64,000 nucleotides of DNA from Allodiplogaster sudhausi (lineage: Eukaryota; Nematoda; Chromadorea; Rhabditida; Diplogasteridae). How positions within the stretch are numbered: the first letter of the stretch is position 1; each line of letters begins with the position of its first letter. Made by a program: the position numbers and the translations under genes. The notes under the pieces were generated by a model, which worked only from the letters and a program-made list of their open reading frames with translations, had not been told where the DNA came from and ran no database searches. Shown here one piece after another: positions 52,532 through 62,473 of the stretch. The stretch spans positions 631,001 to 695,000 of the forward strand of contig CALZFC010000111.1 of assembly GCA_945643635.1 (NCBI GenBank). The letters are read 5' to 3'.

Positions 52532-54331
52532 AATCAGAAGTGAAACGGTACAGGAGCAACCTTTATGGCCGCGGGTGGCTCTGCCCCCGAATTCTTCACT
52601 TCAGTAATCGGAGTCTTCATTGCTCAGAATAACGTCGGAATCGGCACAATCGTAGGTCAGCGATTTGACTGTCTTCAGTCCCGTTTGATATTTATAATTT
52701 ATGCTAAATTTCCAAGGATTCCTGCCTATTATTAAATTCTATGTGAGTGAGAAAATGTTTGTATTCTATTGAGTGACGGTCTCCTTTGGTCTCTTTCTGT
52801 CGTGTCGCTGTCAATTCCTTTGCGTGGGTCCTCAAAATTAGGCCGCCGCCCTCATCACGATTTCCTTCTCTTTTCTATTCGAATTCTGAGACCGGATTCC
52901 CGTTCCTTTTTGTTGTTACTGAATGAAGGGAATTGCATGCGCTCATGGGAAACGAGAGATGACATTAGCGAGTAATGGAGGGGGAGGAACGACGAAAGAG
53001 GAACAAAGAAGTCAAGCTTGCAGGAATGCGAAAGTGATAGAGAGAGGGAGAGAGAAAGAGAGCAAGGGAGGGAGATAAAAAGTGAGAGAGATTGATGGAG
53101 AGAGAGAAGGAGAGAGGAATATGATAAAGAATGAAGGAAGAGGAAGGAAATAGAAAGAGAAAAAGGAGGAACAAAAAACCGAGAGAGAGAGAGAGAGAGA
53201 GAGAGAGCGACAAAGAGTAGTCGAGGCATGCCTAATTGCATACATGCTTATGTTTGGGTGAGCTACGGATGAGTCCAGAAGCACCACCCGTCCAGTCCTT
53301 CCTTTCAACCACGCATTCGGAGAAGAAACAATGGCAGCTACTGCTGTCTACCAAAGAGCGCGGGACAGGAGAGATTGGAAGGGGGAAGAGGGAATGAGGG
53401 AGGGAAAGGGGAAGGGATTCTTTCTGACATAAAGAAAAAAGTTGCATCTGTACGTGGGAGAGTCAAAAGGAGTAGACACAAATTCGACGGGATTTAGTGG
53501 AAGCCAATCAAACCTAGAAAATGTAATATAAGATGTAGTAGAATAAACAAGCTTTCTAGTATTTAGATACTTAATTAATTAATATTTGCATGTGTCGTTT
53601 GTCCACTCTGCATTGTGAAAATCGAAGAAGGAATGTATTTGATTTGAGGAAGTGCGACATTCAACATTCTCTGCGTCCTTGCCTTCTGTACTCTTTTCTC
53701 AACCACCGTTCTTCAGCTGACTTGGTGGCCTCTCTTCAGGTCTTTCTCCTTCATGTTTCCCTTTTTAAATGTGACCGTGGCCATGACTGCAGAGATGTCT
53801 CGATCTACATGCTCGCCCTTGCAATGCTCGTCTTCTTCTTCATGGATGAGAAGGTTCTTTTTTCTCCATTAGTGCAACCCTAACAAATAAAATGCTAATA
53901 AGTATGTACATACAGATCATAATTGTGCTTGAGATAACATGGCCCGAGGCGGCGTCTCTCTTCGCAGTCTACATCTTCTATTGCACTTTTATGAAATATA
54001 ACGAGCCGATCGAACGATGGGTCAAGACTACTCTCTTCGGAGAGAAGTCTGTCCGCCATACATACGTTTTATCTTAACATATTGAATTTTAATTGTAAAA
54101 TAAAGATAGTACCCTTCCAGATTGGAAGAGGCAGAGGAAGCAGAAATGAAGAATGAGTGCCTGTCTCTGAGCACTCGGCCCCCGACTGCCATTCCCATCC
54201 CTTCCGCCCGCGAACACTCCCTTGACACTCCACGATTCCATATCAATGGAAACTCGACCACTATCGCAGAGGATAATCACCATAACGTCAGAACATCCTA
54301 TTTTTGCGAATTCAGAGGGAGAGAAATATAA
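46118..54331 (+). CDS. K+-dependent Na+/Ca2+ exchanger (NCKX, SLC24 family), N-terminal half
   Basis: NCKX proteins export Ca2+ and K+ in exchange for Na+ across the plasma membrane or organelle membranes. Exons: 46118-46323 (signal-anchor [18 protein letters not shown] then a Leu-rich core, ending SPECN), 51986-52080 ([15 protein letters not shown]), 52183-52305 ([22 protein letters not shown]1-2), 52554-52655 (alpha-1 repeat [20 protein letters not shown]), 53649-53739 ([20 protein letters not shown]), 53793-53853 ([17 protein letters not shown]), 53916-54065 ([28 protein letters not shown]), then a loop exon from about 54,121 ([20 protein letters not shown]) with a stop at 54,329. Joins agree in phase to 54,065; the last join is uncertain. 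The alpha-1 acidic residue (SAPE) is present. The alpha-2 repeat and C-terminal helices are absent from the window. An ATG-spanning exon start by splicing at 46,106-46,107 is possible, so the first Met is a best guess. Confidence 0.85.
47015..47414 (+). repeat. Left copy of a duplicated flank around the Gag-protease LTR element
   Basis: The sequence starting ATTAGCGTGGAAAATACATG, continuing through GAAACGAGAGTTACCTG and then a compound TCTGTCTGCTC microsatellite, recurs nearly identically at 51,619-51,938 on the other side of the element. The left copy has a longer microsatellite and ends at the LTR. Confidence 0.9.
47101..47410 (+). repeat. Compound (TC)n / TCTGTCTGCTC microsatellite
   Basis: CT runs of varying length are separated by repeated GTCTGCTC units, giving a higher-order structure. 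The same pattern, shorter, lies at 51,710-51,935 in the duplicated flank. Confidence 0.9.
47415..47819 (-). repeat. 3' LTR of the Gag-protease element
   Basis: This 405-bp LTR begins TGTCGG on the left and ends CCGACA on the right, so it is flanked by short inverted TG..CA ends. It matches the repeat at 51,216-51,618 with only a handful of substitutions. A purine tract (GAGGACGGGGGGA on the minus strand, 47,820-47,832) adjoins it as the polypurine tract, which fixes the element's orientation. Confidence 0.88.
47833..48296 (-). pseudogene. Second CCHC knuckle and RG-rich tail of the LTR element
   Basis: In one frame [20 protein letters not shown] followed by CP forms a second CCHC knuckle ([15 protein letters not shown]). 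It continues with basic residues to a stop near 48,057. A separate frame to the left is Arg-Gly rich ([20 protein letters not shown]), of RNA-binding character, and runs up to the polypurine tract. Where other elements carry reverse transcriptase, this one carries this short RNA-binding-like segment. Frames are broken, so the original protein layout is inferred. Confidence 0.6.
48220..49398 (-). pseudogene. End of Gag, CCHC knuckle and aspartic protease of the LTR element
   Basis: The frame continues the capsid end ([20 protein letters not shown]), then an Asn/Gln/Pro-rich linker, then the zinc knuckle [14 protein letters not shown] (C-X2-C-X4-H-X4-C, nucleocapsid type). A retropepsin-like protease follows, with active site [13 protein letters not shown] and downstream [13 protein letters not shown]. 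It ends with a frame disagreement near 48,250: the frame shown stops after EEVFRV, whereas a second knuckle continues in another frame. The protease catalytic Asp is intact. Confidence 0.8.
49374..50777 (-). pseudogene. Gag protein of the LTR element
   Basis: This 467-residue frame starts [20 protein letters not shown] and is followed by an acidic stretch and a long Lys/Glu coiled coil (about residues 140-240). An Arg/Ser-rich linker comes next. Then comes a retrotransposon capsid-type domain ([71 protein letters not shown]). The frame stops at 49,374, but the capsid-type sequence continues one frame over as [16 protein letters not shown], consistent with a one-base deletion around 49,408. 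A programmed -1 shift is possible, although no standard slippery heptamer is seen. Confidence 0.8.
51203..51215 (-). other. Putative primer-binding site of the Gag-protease element
   Basis: TGGGGGCCGAACC on the minus strand abuts the CA end of the 5' LTR. It begins TGG, complementary to the CCA end of a tRNA. The same 13 bases adjoin an LTR of the TRIM-like element at 56,750-56,762. The primer tRNA was not identified. Confidence 0.6.
51216..51618 (-). repeat. 5' LTR of the Gag-protease element, lacking its terminal two bases
   Basis: It matches the left LTR over 403 bp, but where the left LTR ends CCGACA this one ends CCGA and goes straight into ATTAGCGTGG, the start of the duplicated flank. 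On the minus strand it therefore lacks the initial TG. No target-site duplication matches across the element. Confidence 0.85.
51619..51938 (+). repeat. Right copy of the duplicated flank
   Basis: It repeats ATTAGCGTGG through the compound microsatellite seen at 47,015-47,414 and then continues into unique NCKX intron sequence (TTATTGCCCACAAAAG). It resembles an unoccupied version of the element's insertion site. Confidence 0.88.
52441..52527 (+). repeat. Long pure (GA)n microsatellite in an NCKX intron
   Basis: More than 40 uninterrupted GA dinucleotides lie about 27 bp before the alpha-1 repeat exon. Here the tract is purine on the coding strand. Confidence 0.92.
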
Positions 54332-55487
54332 ATGAGATGTATCCGAAGGAGAATAACAATTACAGTGATGTGCACCAACAATGGCAGAAATGGGCGCGGC
54401 GTGACGCCGCGTGCCAATCAGACCGCATTGAATAAGTCGATGCAGAAGCAACCAAATATAAAGATCCGGATATGTACAGAATCAGCATTTTCTGGCACAT
54501 CGAGCACACAGACTTTTAAAATGTCATTTTACAACTTTTTTCATTAAAGTTATTAAGAAAATAATTACCGTATTTGACTATCGTAAAGCTCACTAGGCAC
54601 ACAAAGAGAAAGGCATACACGAAATATGACATATTCTGCATCCTGGTTGACCGCTAAAGTTGCGAATTTTCGCTCGCTTCCTTACTCGTTCTGCATACTT
54701 TTGAGTGTTTCACGTTTTAGTGACGGATTATAGCTTATTCTGTCATCATGTGTCCTCGCTGCCACTGTTGGCTCTAAAATGAACGGTTTACCGGCCCATT
54801 TATCGAACAATTTTCATTGCGCCATGGAGTGTTTCGTATTTTTCTTGGCCATGATACTTGCTGTTGAATCAAGTGGAGTTATCTTCCAGAAGACAGAAGT
54901 TGCGAACGATTTTCGACCGACGTTACGACGAGAATGATCGACTGGCCACGGAAGAGGGCGCTGGTCTAGCTTTCTTTCGGCCTGGTCAGCTTTTTTTTAA
55001 AAACTTGTGCTCCGTTTGGAATTGATAATTTGAATTACACACTGCAACCTGATTGCTCCTTGGTTGTTTATTTTCGTCGTATCATTCGCGAAGATGTCTC
55101 GCTCGTCTGAATAGTTAAGGAAACGGGGTTTGAATGGTTAACTTGCGAAAGTCATGGCTAACAACTGCTCATTTGTGTTTTATTTGGAATTGAGTGGTAT
55201 TAATCTTTGGCAGTATATATATATAATCGGTGTCGTTTTAGCCCTTCCTTGTTTTTACTATTCCAAATTAGATATTCTCGCATATTGGTTAACATGTTTA
55301 GAGCCAAAACATATCCCAAACACTTTCGCTGAACATCGGAGATTATGTCAATGTAGAGCAGTTTTGGAACGGCGCGTATGTTTCAAACTAAAGCATTCCG
55401 CTTTCATTACAGTGGTGTTCCTTTTTTCTTAAATTTTTGAATTATTGATTACGAGAAAGAGATGGAGAATCCCCTTATCTTTTATCA

Positions 55488-56059
55488 TGTGACGGAAAGT
55501 CAATGGATATGACCGGGGAGCTGACGTGCCTGGGCTTCCGTCTAGTCCAAAGGGTCACCTCGGTGCCCTCTTCCCTCCAGCGTGCACTCGCACCAGCTGT
55601 GGGGTTCAACCAGGGTCGTCCTGGTTCTTCTCTGCTCCCATCAGCAGAGGTGCGCTGTTGCGCTCAGCCAGAGGCTCTCCTCTGGCTCTTCTCTGCTCCC
55701 CTCAGCAGAGGCGGCACTGTCGTGCCCCGGAGATCCCTCGGTGCGGATCCTGTGTTGCGTGAGCCGAGATGGAAGAGATTTGTTTATCCTGAGACACCTC
55801 AAACTTGGGTGTCTAAACCAGCAAAGTGAACGAGTGGCGCAGGGTCTAGTGTAAGCGCCACAACCTAGATTCTGTTACATCATACTGGGTCATAACAGCA
55901 CTGTGCATGACACGGAAGGGGGGGGGGGGGGGTGGAACATGTGGGGGAAACAAGTGGAAAGAAAGAATTGCCACAAGAATATGGGAATGAGTGACTTATC
56001 AGTTCTTGGGGAATTAAATATAAGCAGGGAAAGAGGTTATAGAACTGATTTCCATGACA
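55488..56059 (-). repeat. LTR (3') of the TRIM-like element
   Basis: It begins TGTGACGG and ends CATGACA in window orientation, giving TG..CA ends on either strand. It contains a 15-base G run near 55,918-55,932. Confidence 0.9.
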
Positions 56060-56762
56060 TCCCCCTGGGGCAGTAGCTGGCGCCCCGACAGCGACAAAGA
56101 AAGAGGTTTGGGAGTCAGTCACTCGACGAGCATGGCTGGTGTATATGGGAAGAAGTGTGGCAATGATGTAGATGAAGACCGAGAAGATGAGGCAAAATAC
56201 ATAACACAATGCTAGCGAAAATGCTAATTGTGGCCTCCTTGGATAATGGGTTCTCGGTTGATCATCATATCAGTTGCTGCGAGGACTTCTCGAAAGATTT
56301 CTAGTTGCTCTGGATCGGTGTGGTGCCGCGCTTCGCTTGCGATATTGCCGACGACCATGATTCGAGAAGATTGTAGTTGACCAGAGAACTGTCGACGAAT
56401 GGGGATGATAAGCAGGATGCCCCATTCGGAAAAGCAGATTCACAAGTTCTCAACTGAGAAGCAGAGAAGCCTCAATCAGCGAATCACTTGTGATCGCTTG
56501 AATTAGAGCCAGGAAGGCAGGGCTGGTCCACGTTGATGTGGCTGCCTTTATGTGGGGCTGGCCCGCTGCGGGTTGGCGATATGCTTCAACGGATGCGCTG
56601 GTATCACTGCGCCGCTTAACAGTGATGGTGCGCCACGTTGAGTTCCCGCAAACTTAACAAAGTCTCTTCAGCACCGGATTGCCGTACGGAGCCAAGAAGC
56701 TCCAACGGAATCAACAGTGTGACGTCTCGGCTCAGCTCCTCAGGATCCCGGTTCGGCCCCCA
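56060..56762. other. Internal region of the TRIM-like element
   Basis: 703 bp with no long reading frame. The right border carries the putative primer-binding site (minus, 56,762-56,750) and the left border a short polypurine run (minus, ending at 56,060). No remnant of Gag or Pol was recognised. Confidence 0.75.
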
Positions 56763-57330
56763 TGTGACGGAAAGTCAATGGATATGACCGGGGAGCTGAC
56801 GTGCCTGGGCTTCCGTCTAGTCCAAAGGGTCACCTCGGTGCCCTCTTCCCTCCAGCGTGCACTCGCACCAGCTGTGGGGTTCAACCAGGGTCGTCCTGGT
56901 TCTTCTCTGCTCCCATCAGCAGAGGTGCGCTGTTGCGCTCAGCCAGAGGCTCTCCTCTGGCTCTTCTCTGCTCCCCTCAGCAGAGGCGGCACTGTCGTGC
57001 CCCGGAGATCCCTCGGTGCGGATCCTGTGTTGCGTGAGCCGAGATGGAAGAGATTTGTTTATCCTGAGACACCTCAAACTTGGGTGTCTAAACCAGCAAA
57101 GTGAACGAGTGGCGCAGGGTCTAGTGTAAGCGCCACAACCTAGATTCTGTTACATCATACTGGGTCATAACAGCACTGTGCATGACACGGAAGGGGGGGG
57201 GGGTGGAACATGTGGGGGAAACAAGTGGAAAGAAAGAATTGCCACAAGAATATGGGAATGAGTGACTTATCAGTTCTTGGGGAATTAAATATAAGCAGGG
57301 AAAGAGGTTATAGAACTGATTTCCATGACA
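56763..57330 (-). repeat. LTR (5') of the TRIM-like element
   Basis: This is a direct repeat of 55,488-56,059, with an 11-base G run near 57,192-57,202. It is followed by ATCA, the right copy of the target duplication. Confidence 0.9.
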
Positions 57331-57334
57331 ATCA

Positions 57335-58230
57335 GGATCGCAAGTTCGAGTGCCGTCCACTTCTTCATGTATCGCGGAAGCATCGAGAGAGTAATCCTGG
57401 CCTGCCCCTCCGCTTGTTCGACATTGACCGTCTTCTCAAGCAAGTCCTGTGCTAACAGGTACGAATGTTTTTTCGGTTCATCAATAATGTTTTGATAATT
57501 ATATGAGTTATTGTTCCTCACGGAGAACAAGATTTTCCTTCGCATTATTATATCCGGTTTATCACTATTCCTTACTGGTCCAACCATGATTCTAAGCTTT
57601 ATTCTAGAATTTTGGTTTAATGTTCAAGAGTAAAACACATCCAAACACTTCTATTTATTCGCTGAACAGCGGGGGTTCTATAATTCTGGAACATGCTAAA
57701 TCATCTACAATAAGAAGATGTTCCTTACTACAGTATGATTCGAACTACAACATAATGTTTTAATCTGTAGCTTTTTTTCTTAAATTTGTGCATAAGAAGT
57801 CATATATGGGAAACCCCTTGTCTTTTTATCAGGATTGCTCGAGTATTAACATTATGTATGGCTCATTCATCTTCCTCTTTCAGTGTGACGAGTGCGCTGG
57901 AGCCTCGTGCCACTTGAGGAGTTCAAGCATCGTCCCGGTTCGCTTCTTTAGCAATAGTATTCCCGGTTTATCATTTAAGTCCTTGCTTGCATTCACTGTT
58001 TTATTTCAAGCTGAATATAAGTTTGTTTATGTTATTTCAAACTAAATAAGAAATGTCGATGGAAGCTTATTCGTTATGCATATGTAATTTGTATATTTAA
58101 TTCCTTGAAAAATTTCGTAGAGTGATCATTTTGAAGGATCTCCATCAGTTTGCCGGTTGCAAGGAAGTCGACTCGAGCCAGGGAACCTGAACATTCCGGC
58201 CAGACTGGCTTCGATGTTTCTCGCATAATA
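57335..58230 (+). pseudogene. Exon-like fragments shared by both inverted-repeat arms
   Basis: Short open segments are retained in both arms: KFECRPLLHVSRKHRESNPG and FDIDRLLK (57,339-57,452), then a GTACG donor. A Cys-rich segment CDECAGASCHLRSS follows after TTTCAG (57,880-57,940), and CRLQGSRLEPGNLNIPARLA lies near 58,150-58,210. The right arm has the same pieces on the minus strand (61,060-60,950, 60,535-60,470, 60,240-60,170), with the donor retained. This suggests duplication of a spliced gene fragment. I do not recognise the protein. Confidence 0.4.
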
Positions 58231-58485
58231 CGGTTAGTCTTAATTTTATTTTTTCTGTATAAAAGCAAAACTCATCGGAGTCCGCTTGGTTTTAACTCTC
58301 ATTTATTTGTTTGTGTTATTTTTGTGCACGGGGAAAATAGGGAGGAACGAACACATTTTTTTTAAAGCAAAGAAGTTTATAAGTAGAAAGTTTTTTTTAA
58401 GTTTATAGGCATTTCCTTTGCTTTTGTTGTTGGTGGTGGATCTTTATTGACTAATCAGGGTATTTCGCAGGCTTGAGCCACGGGT

Positions 58486-58581
58486 ATGCCGATGGGAATC
58501 CGCACTGCGAGCAACCTGAAGATCCATTGTCGTGATCAGCGATGGAACGAACAGGGCTACAAGCAGGCGCATCTCGGCTGA
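58486..58581 (+). pseudogene. Ribosomal protein S23-like N-terminal fragment
   Basis: The frame MPMGIRTASNLKIHCRDQRW, then NEQGYKQAHLG and a stop, resembles the conserved start of ribosomal protein S23 (uS12). That start has the pattern GxRTAxxLxxHxRDQxWxxxxYKxAHLG. Roughly half the positions agree, including the HxRDQxW core and YKxAHLG. The homology stops at HLG, and the rest of the about 143-residue protein is missing. An acceptor-like TATTTCGCAG precedes it at 58,461-58,470. It is a decayed exon or captured gene fragment and not a working gene. Confidence 0.6.
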
Positions 58582-59395
58582 AATGTAATGAAGTGGAGGA
58601 ACATTTAGCTATGTTAGTCATTGATTTCACAAGAAGAAATATTTGATGACGATAGGAGGTATTCTGACATAGGATCGGGGAAGAGGAGCGGAGCTGGCAA
58701 CGGAGAAATGAAAAGTCTTGGGTGCTTACTACCAGCCACGTTCACAGGTGAAATTCAGCGAAATCTTTCACGCAAAAACAACTTGCACGAGCCGATCCCG
58801 AACCCTCGTTATCTGCTCACCTAAGTGGGGCTCTAACCCATACATCAAATGCAGGCAACGGCAGAAGTATCATACGCTTTACTCGTGATCTGAGAAAGCA
58901 CTCTTTCAATTAATCTTCTGGCTGTTCATTCCTCCAGAGTGGGTGGATGATTTCTCCCGTGACTATCTAATCGCGCTATCCTAGAATACTCTTACTCTCT
59001 TTGCTCATCAGGATGGAATTCCGCTTGTGCTTTCATGCGAGCTTTCACGCAAAAGCGGATGTTTCGAGTAGACCTCGAACCCGCGCTTATCGTACCACAG
59101 TGCCTAACCTACACACCATGGAAGCATACTAACGTCATTTCATAACTTGAACTCAATATCAGTGCTCCCTTCTTTCCCTCATTTCTTGCTGCTGAATGCT
59201 TGCTTGTATCACTCACTCTCACCTTTTCCGCTCTCTCTCCCTCTCTATCTTATTTTCAATATCTTTCCTCATCTTGCATTCCTTTTCTTTCCCTTCTCCC
59301 CTCTTCCTTTCAGTCGGTTCAACACCGCTTGTCGATCAAAAATCTCGAAAAACTTTATCAATTTGCTTAAGAAAAACACAAAGGAAAAATAAACG

Positions 59396-59433
59396 CGAGA
59401 GAGAGAGAAGATGGAGGGCAGGCGAGAGAGAGG

Positions 59434-59523
<90 letters not shown>

Positions 59524-59525
59524 AA
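59396..59525 (+). repeat. (GA)n microsatellite in the inverted-repeat loop
   Basis: A GA tract with few interruptions. The Arg/Glu and Ser/Leu frames across it are compositional. Confidence 0.9.
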
Positions 59526-61203
59526 CAAGAGAGGAGATGGGGAGATGGAAGGAAGGAGAGGTCTTGTCGTGCTGCAGTTGCCGTGTGGTCAGCGTCTTCG
59601 GAAGCGGAACCAGCCTGACAATGTAGGAATAAGTTATATGCTAGCAGAACAATCAACTAGTATTCAATCTAGACGGAATTCCATAGATTAAAATGATGCA
59701 CCCAAATCCCCGAGGAAGGATGAGAGGCGGGTACAGAAAGAAAAAAAGAGAGAGGAAGTGAGAGAGAAGAAAGAGAGTGAGAAAGAAAGCGAGAGAGAGA
59801 GAGAGAGAGAGCGAGAGAGTGAGAGTGAGAGCGAGCGAGCGAGAAAGAGAGAGCGAGAGAGCGAGAGAGATAGAGAGAGAGAGGTGAGAAGAAAGAGAAG
59901 GAGAAAAAGAAATCGTTTGATTCTAGATACAGCGTTCCTGGAATTCTTTTGACAAACTAGTAAAATGTGTACTGTTTAGGCAGAACGAATAGTTTGACCA
60001 TAAAAAATTCTTGCCTTAAAAAATGTTTTCGTTTCGCCCTATTTTCTCTGTGCACAAAAATAACACAAACCCATAAAAAGAGAGTTAAAACCAAGCGAAC
60101 GACTCCGATGAGTTTTGCTAGAGGAAAGGTTTTTAATATAGAAAAATAAAACTGACAGTCTGCGAGCCACATCGAGGCCAGTCTGGCCGGGATGTTCAGG
60201 TTCCCTGGCTCGAGCCGACTTCCTTGCAACCGGCAAACTGGTGGAGATCCTTCAAAATAATCAATCTATGAAATAGTTCAAGAAATAAATAACTGGTATT
60301 CAAATGACTGCATAACGAATAAGCTTCAATCGCTTTACCGTTTCTACATTTCTTATTTAGTTTGAAATAACATTAACAAACTTATATTCAGCTTGAAGTA
60401 AAATAGTGAATTCAAGTAAGGACCTAAATGATGAGCCAGGTATATTATTGCGAAAGATACGAACCGGGACGATGCTTGTTGCCCGTGAGGAGCTCCTTAA
60501 GTGGCACGAGGCTCCAGCGCACTCGTCACACTGAAAGAGAAAGATGAATGAGCCATACATCCTGTTAATAATCCTGATAAAAAAGCAAGTGCTTTCCCAT
60601 ATATAAGTTAGTAGGCAAAAATTTAAGAAAAAAAGCTGCAGAAATGTAATGAAAACAAGAGGTTTTAGTTCCAATCATACTGTAGTAAAGAACATCTTCC
60701 TACTGCAGATGATTTATCATGTTCCAGAACAACAGAACCCCTACTGTTCAGTGAATAAATAGAAGTGTTTAGGATGTGTTTTACTTTTGAACATTAAATT
60801 AAAATGCTAGAATAAAGCTAAGAACCAGCAAGGAATTGTGAAAGCAAGGAAGGACTTCAATTATAAACCGGAAATACTTCGTCCATGAGGAATAATAACC
60901 CATATAATGATCAAAACAATATTGATAAACCGAGGAAAATGCGTACCTGTTTAGCACAGGACTTGAGAAGACGGTCAATGTCGAAGGGGGGCAGGCCAGG
61001 ATTACTCTCTCGATGCTTCCGCGATACATGAAGAAGTGGACGGCACTCGAACTTGCGATAATGATAAAAGATAACGGGATTCTCCATCTCTTTCTCGTAA
61101 TTAATAATGCAAAAAATCAAGAAAAATGGCGTGCACCAATGTAATGATTCGCTATCCAAAGTTGATTTGCACCGTGAAGCAATCAACGTAAGCTCAACAA
61201 GTA

Positions 61204-62223
61204 GTGCCCACTCGGAAGAACAATCTACTAGATATAGTCCTCGCCTCTCCTAACTGCGTCTCTAACTGCATTGTAACAGCACCCTTTGCATCCTCAGATC
61301 ATGCTTCTGTCACCTTTTCTCTCTCTCTAGATTACCAGCCTGTTTTGGCCGAACCCATGTATGATTTTCGCAAAACTGATTTTCCTCGTCTTAATTCCTC
61401 TCTTTCTTCAGTCCCCTGGACTGCCGCTCTAGACAATTTCGAATCAATAGACGATATGCACGAGCGCTTTCTTGCAATTCTTTCATCTTATCTGTACGAG
61501 TACACTCCCCTTCGCACACGCCGCTTGCCATATGACACGTACCCGCCACATATCAAAGCTCTTCTTTCTCACAAGGCTGCTCTCTATGCCAAATTAAACT
61601 GTCAGCCGGTCCGTGCCGAATACTATCGCGTTTGTAAAAAGATCTCAGGCGAAATAGATAAGTTCAATCGAAACCGCGAGTCTCGTCTTCTGCGCTCTTC
61701 TAACGCTCTCTTTGCTTACGTCGGGTCTCGCCTTAAGCGCCGGCTGGTAATTAGCTCCCTCTCTGATGCCTCGGGCAACAAGTGTGTGGGCGACCGCGCT
61801 AAATCAAATGCCTTAGCTAACTATTTCTCATCAGTGTTCGTGCATGATAACGGAAAGTTACCCTCTCCCTCGTCTCCATCTTTCTCTCGCTCTCTTTCTG
61901 ACCTCATTGTTATGCCACATACTGTCTTGAATCATCTAAAACGCCTCAAACCTTCTCTCTCCACCAATGCTGAAAACATTCCCCAGATTGTTTATCGTGA
62001 ATGTGCATCTGTCTTAGCTGAACCCCTAAGTTACATTTTCAACTTCTCTCTCTCGCTCGGTCAAGTCCCAACTCTTTGGAAAACCTCAACTGTCATCCCT
62101 CTTAACAAGATCAGCAACCCTTCCTCTGTATCCCATTTTCGTCCTATATCTCTCACAGCAGCACACCAATTAAAGTTCTTGAGCGTTGCATTCGTCCCAA
62201 ACTTATATGGTTTTCTGATATGA
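61204..62223 (+). pseudogene. LINE 2: endonuclease end and RT start
   Basis: The segment holds the C-terminal endonuclease motif (FASSDHASVTF), a linker with RRLPYDTYPPHIKALLSHKA, and the first RT blocks (PLSYIFNFSLSLGQVPTLWK, TSTVIPLNKISNPSSVSHFR, PISLT). The frame is lost just after PISLTAA, before the KILERCI-type block, by a small indel at about 62,160. Confidence 0.85.
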
Positions 62224-62456
62224 ACAACATTGTGCCTCCACAACAGCATGGTTTTTGCTCCCGTCGCTCTGTTGAAACTAACCTTTTAATGGCTACAAAT
62301 GATTGGATTACCGCAAGTGATAAGGGTATGTGCACGGATGTCCTATACTTTGATTTTGCGAAAGCATTTGATGTCGTGTCGCACAATGAACTAATCCATA
62401 AGCTCTCTCTTCTCGGCATTAGCGGAAATTTGTTAAATGGTTTTCGTCATTTCTAA
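62220..62456 (+). pseudogene. LINE 2: RT block A segment
   Basis: This frame reads QHGFCSRRSVETNLLMATND and then LYFDFAKAFDVVSHNELIHK, the block with the first catalytic Asp. It stops at HF after a second frame change near 62,440. Confidence 0.85.
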
Positions 62457-62473
62457 GTGATAGGTACTTCAGA

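Larger units (their letters stand above)
55488..57330 (-). mobile_element. TRIM-like short LTR retrotransposon, very recent insertion
   Basis: LTRs of 572 bp (55,488-56,059) and 568 bp (56,763-57,330) appear identical by eye except for the length of one G run (15 against 11). They flank only 703 bp of internal DNA with no Gag or Pol frame. The element is bordered by the 4-bp duplication ATCA (55,484-55,487 and 57,331-57,334). On the minus strand the 5' LTR is followed by TGGGGGCCGAACC, and the 3' LTR is preceded by AGGGGGA, so the element is antisense to the window. Both signals match those of the Gag-protease element, suggesting shared machinery. Confidence 0.88.
54485..58385 (+). repeat. 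Left arm of a large inverted repeat (interrupted by an LTR element)
   Basis: Sequence from GCATTTTCTGGCACATCGAG at 54,485 onwards is the diverged reverse complement of the window's last bases (to 64,000). The match resumes at about 55,390-55,487, skips the LTR element, and continues from 57,335 to about 58,385 against 61,195-59,985 in reverse. Good landmarks are GAGAAAGAGATGGAGAATCC, GTGTGACGAGTGCGCTGGAG and GAGCCAGGGAACCTGAACAT. About 650 bp of the left arm (54,715-55,380) have no clear counterpart. Confidence 0.85.
58386..59984. other. Loop between the inverted-repeat arms
   Basis: About 1.6 kb of unique spacer. It includes an S23-like fragment (58,486-58,581), a degenerate tRNA-like stretch near 59,060-59,115 (minus, with a GGTTCGAGG B-box-like core), and two GA microsatellites (59,396-59,525 and 59,745-59,882). 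No intact gene was seen. Confidence 0.55.

Noticed and set aside
56078..56095. TGGCGCCCCGACAGCGAC just inside the left LTR as a lysine-tRNA-type primer site on the plus strand
   Set aside because: It lies 18 bases away from the LTR edge, whereas TGGGGGCCGAACC abuts the other LTR on the minus strand and recurs in the second LTR element. Minus orientation fits better.
55503..57129. Identical pairs of 78-141 codon frames repeated at 55.5 and 56.7 kb
   Set aside because: They lie inside the two LTRs. Their identity comes from the LTR repeat, with no start context or motif to suggest a protein.
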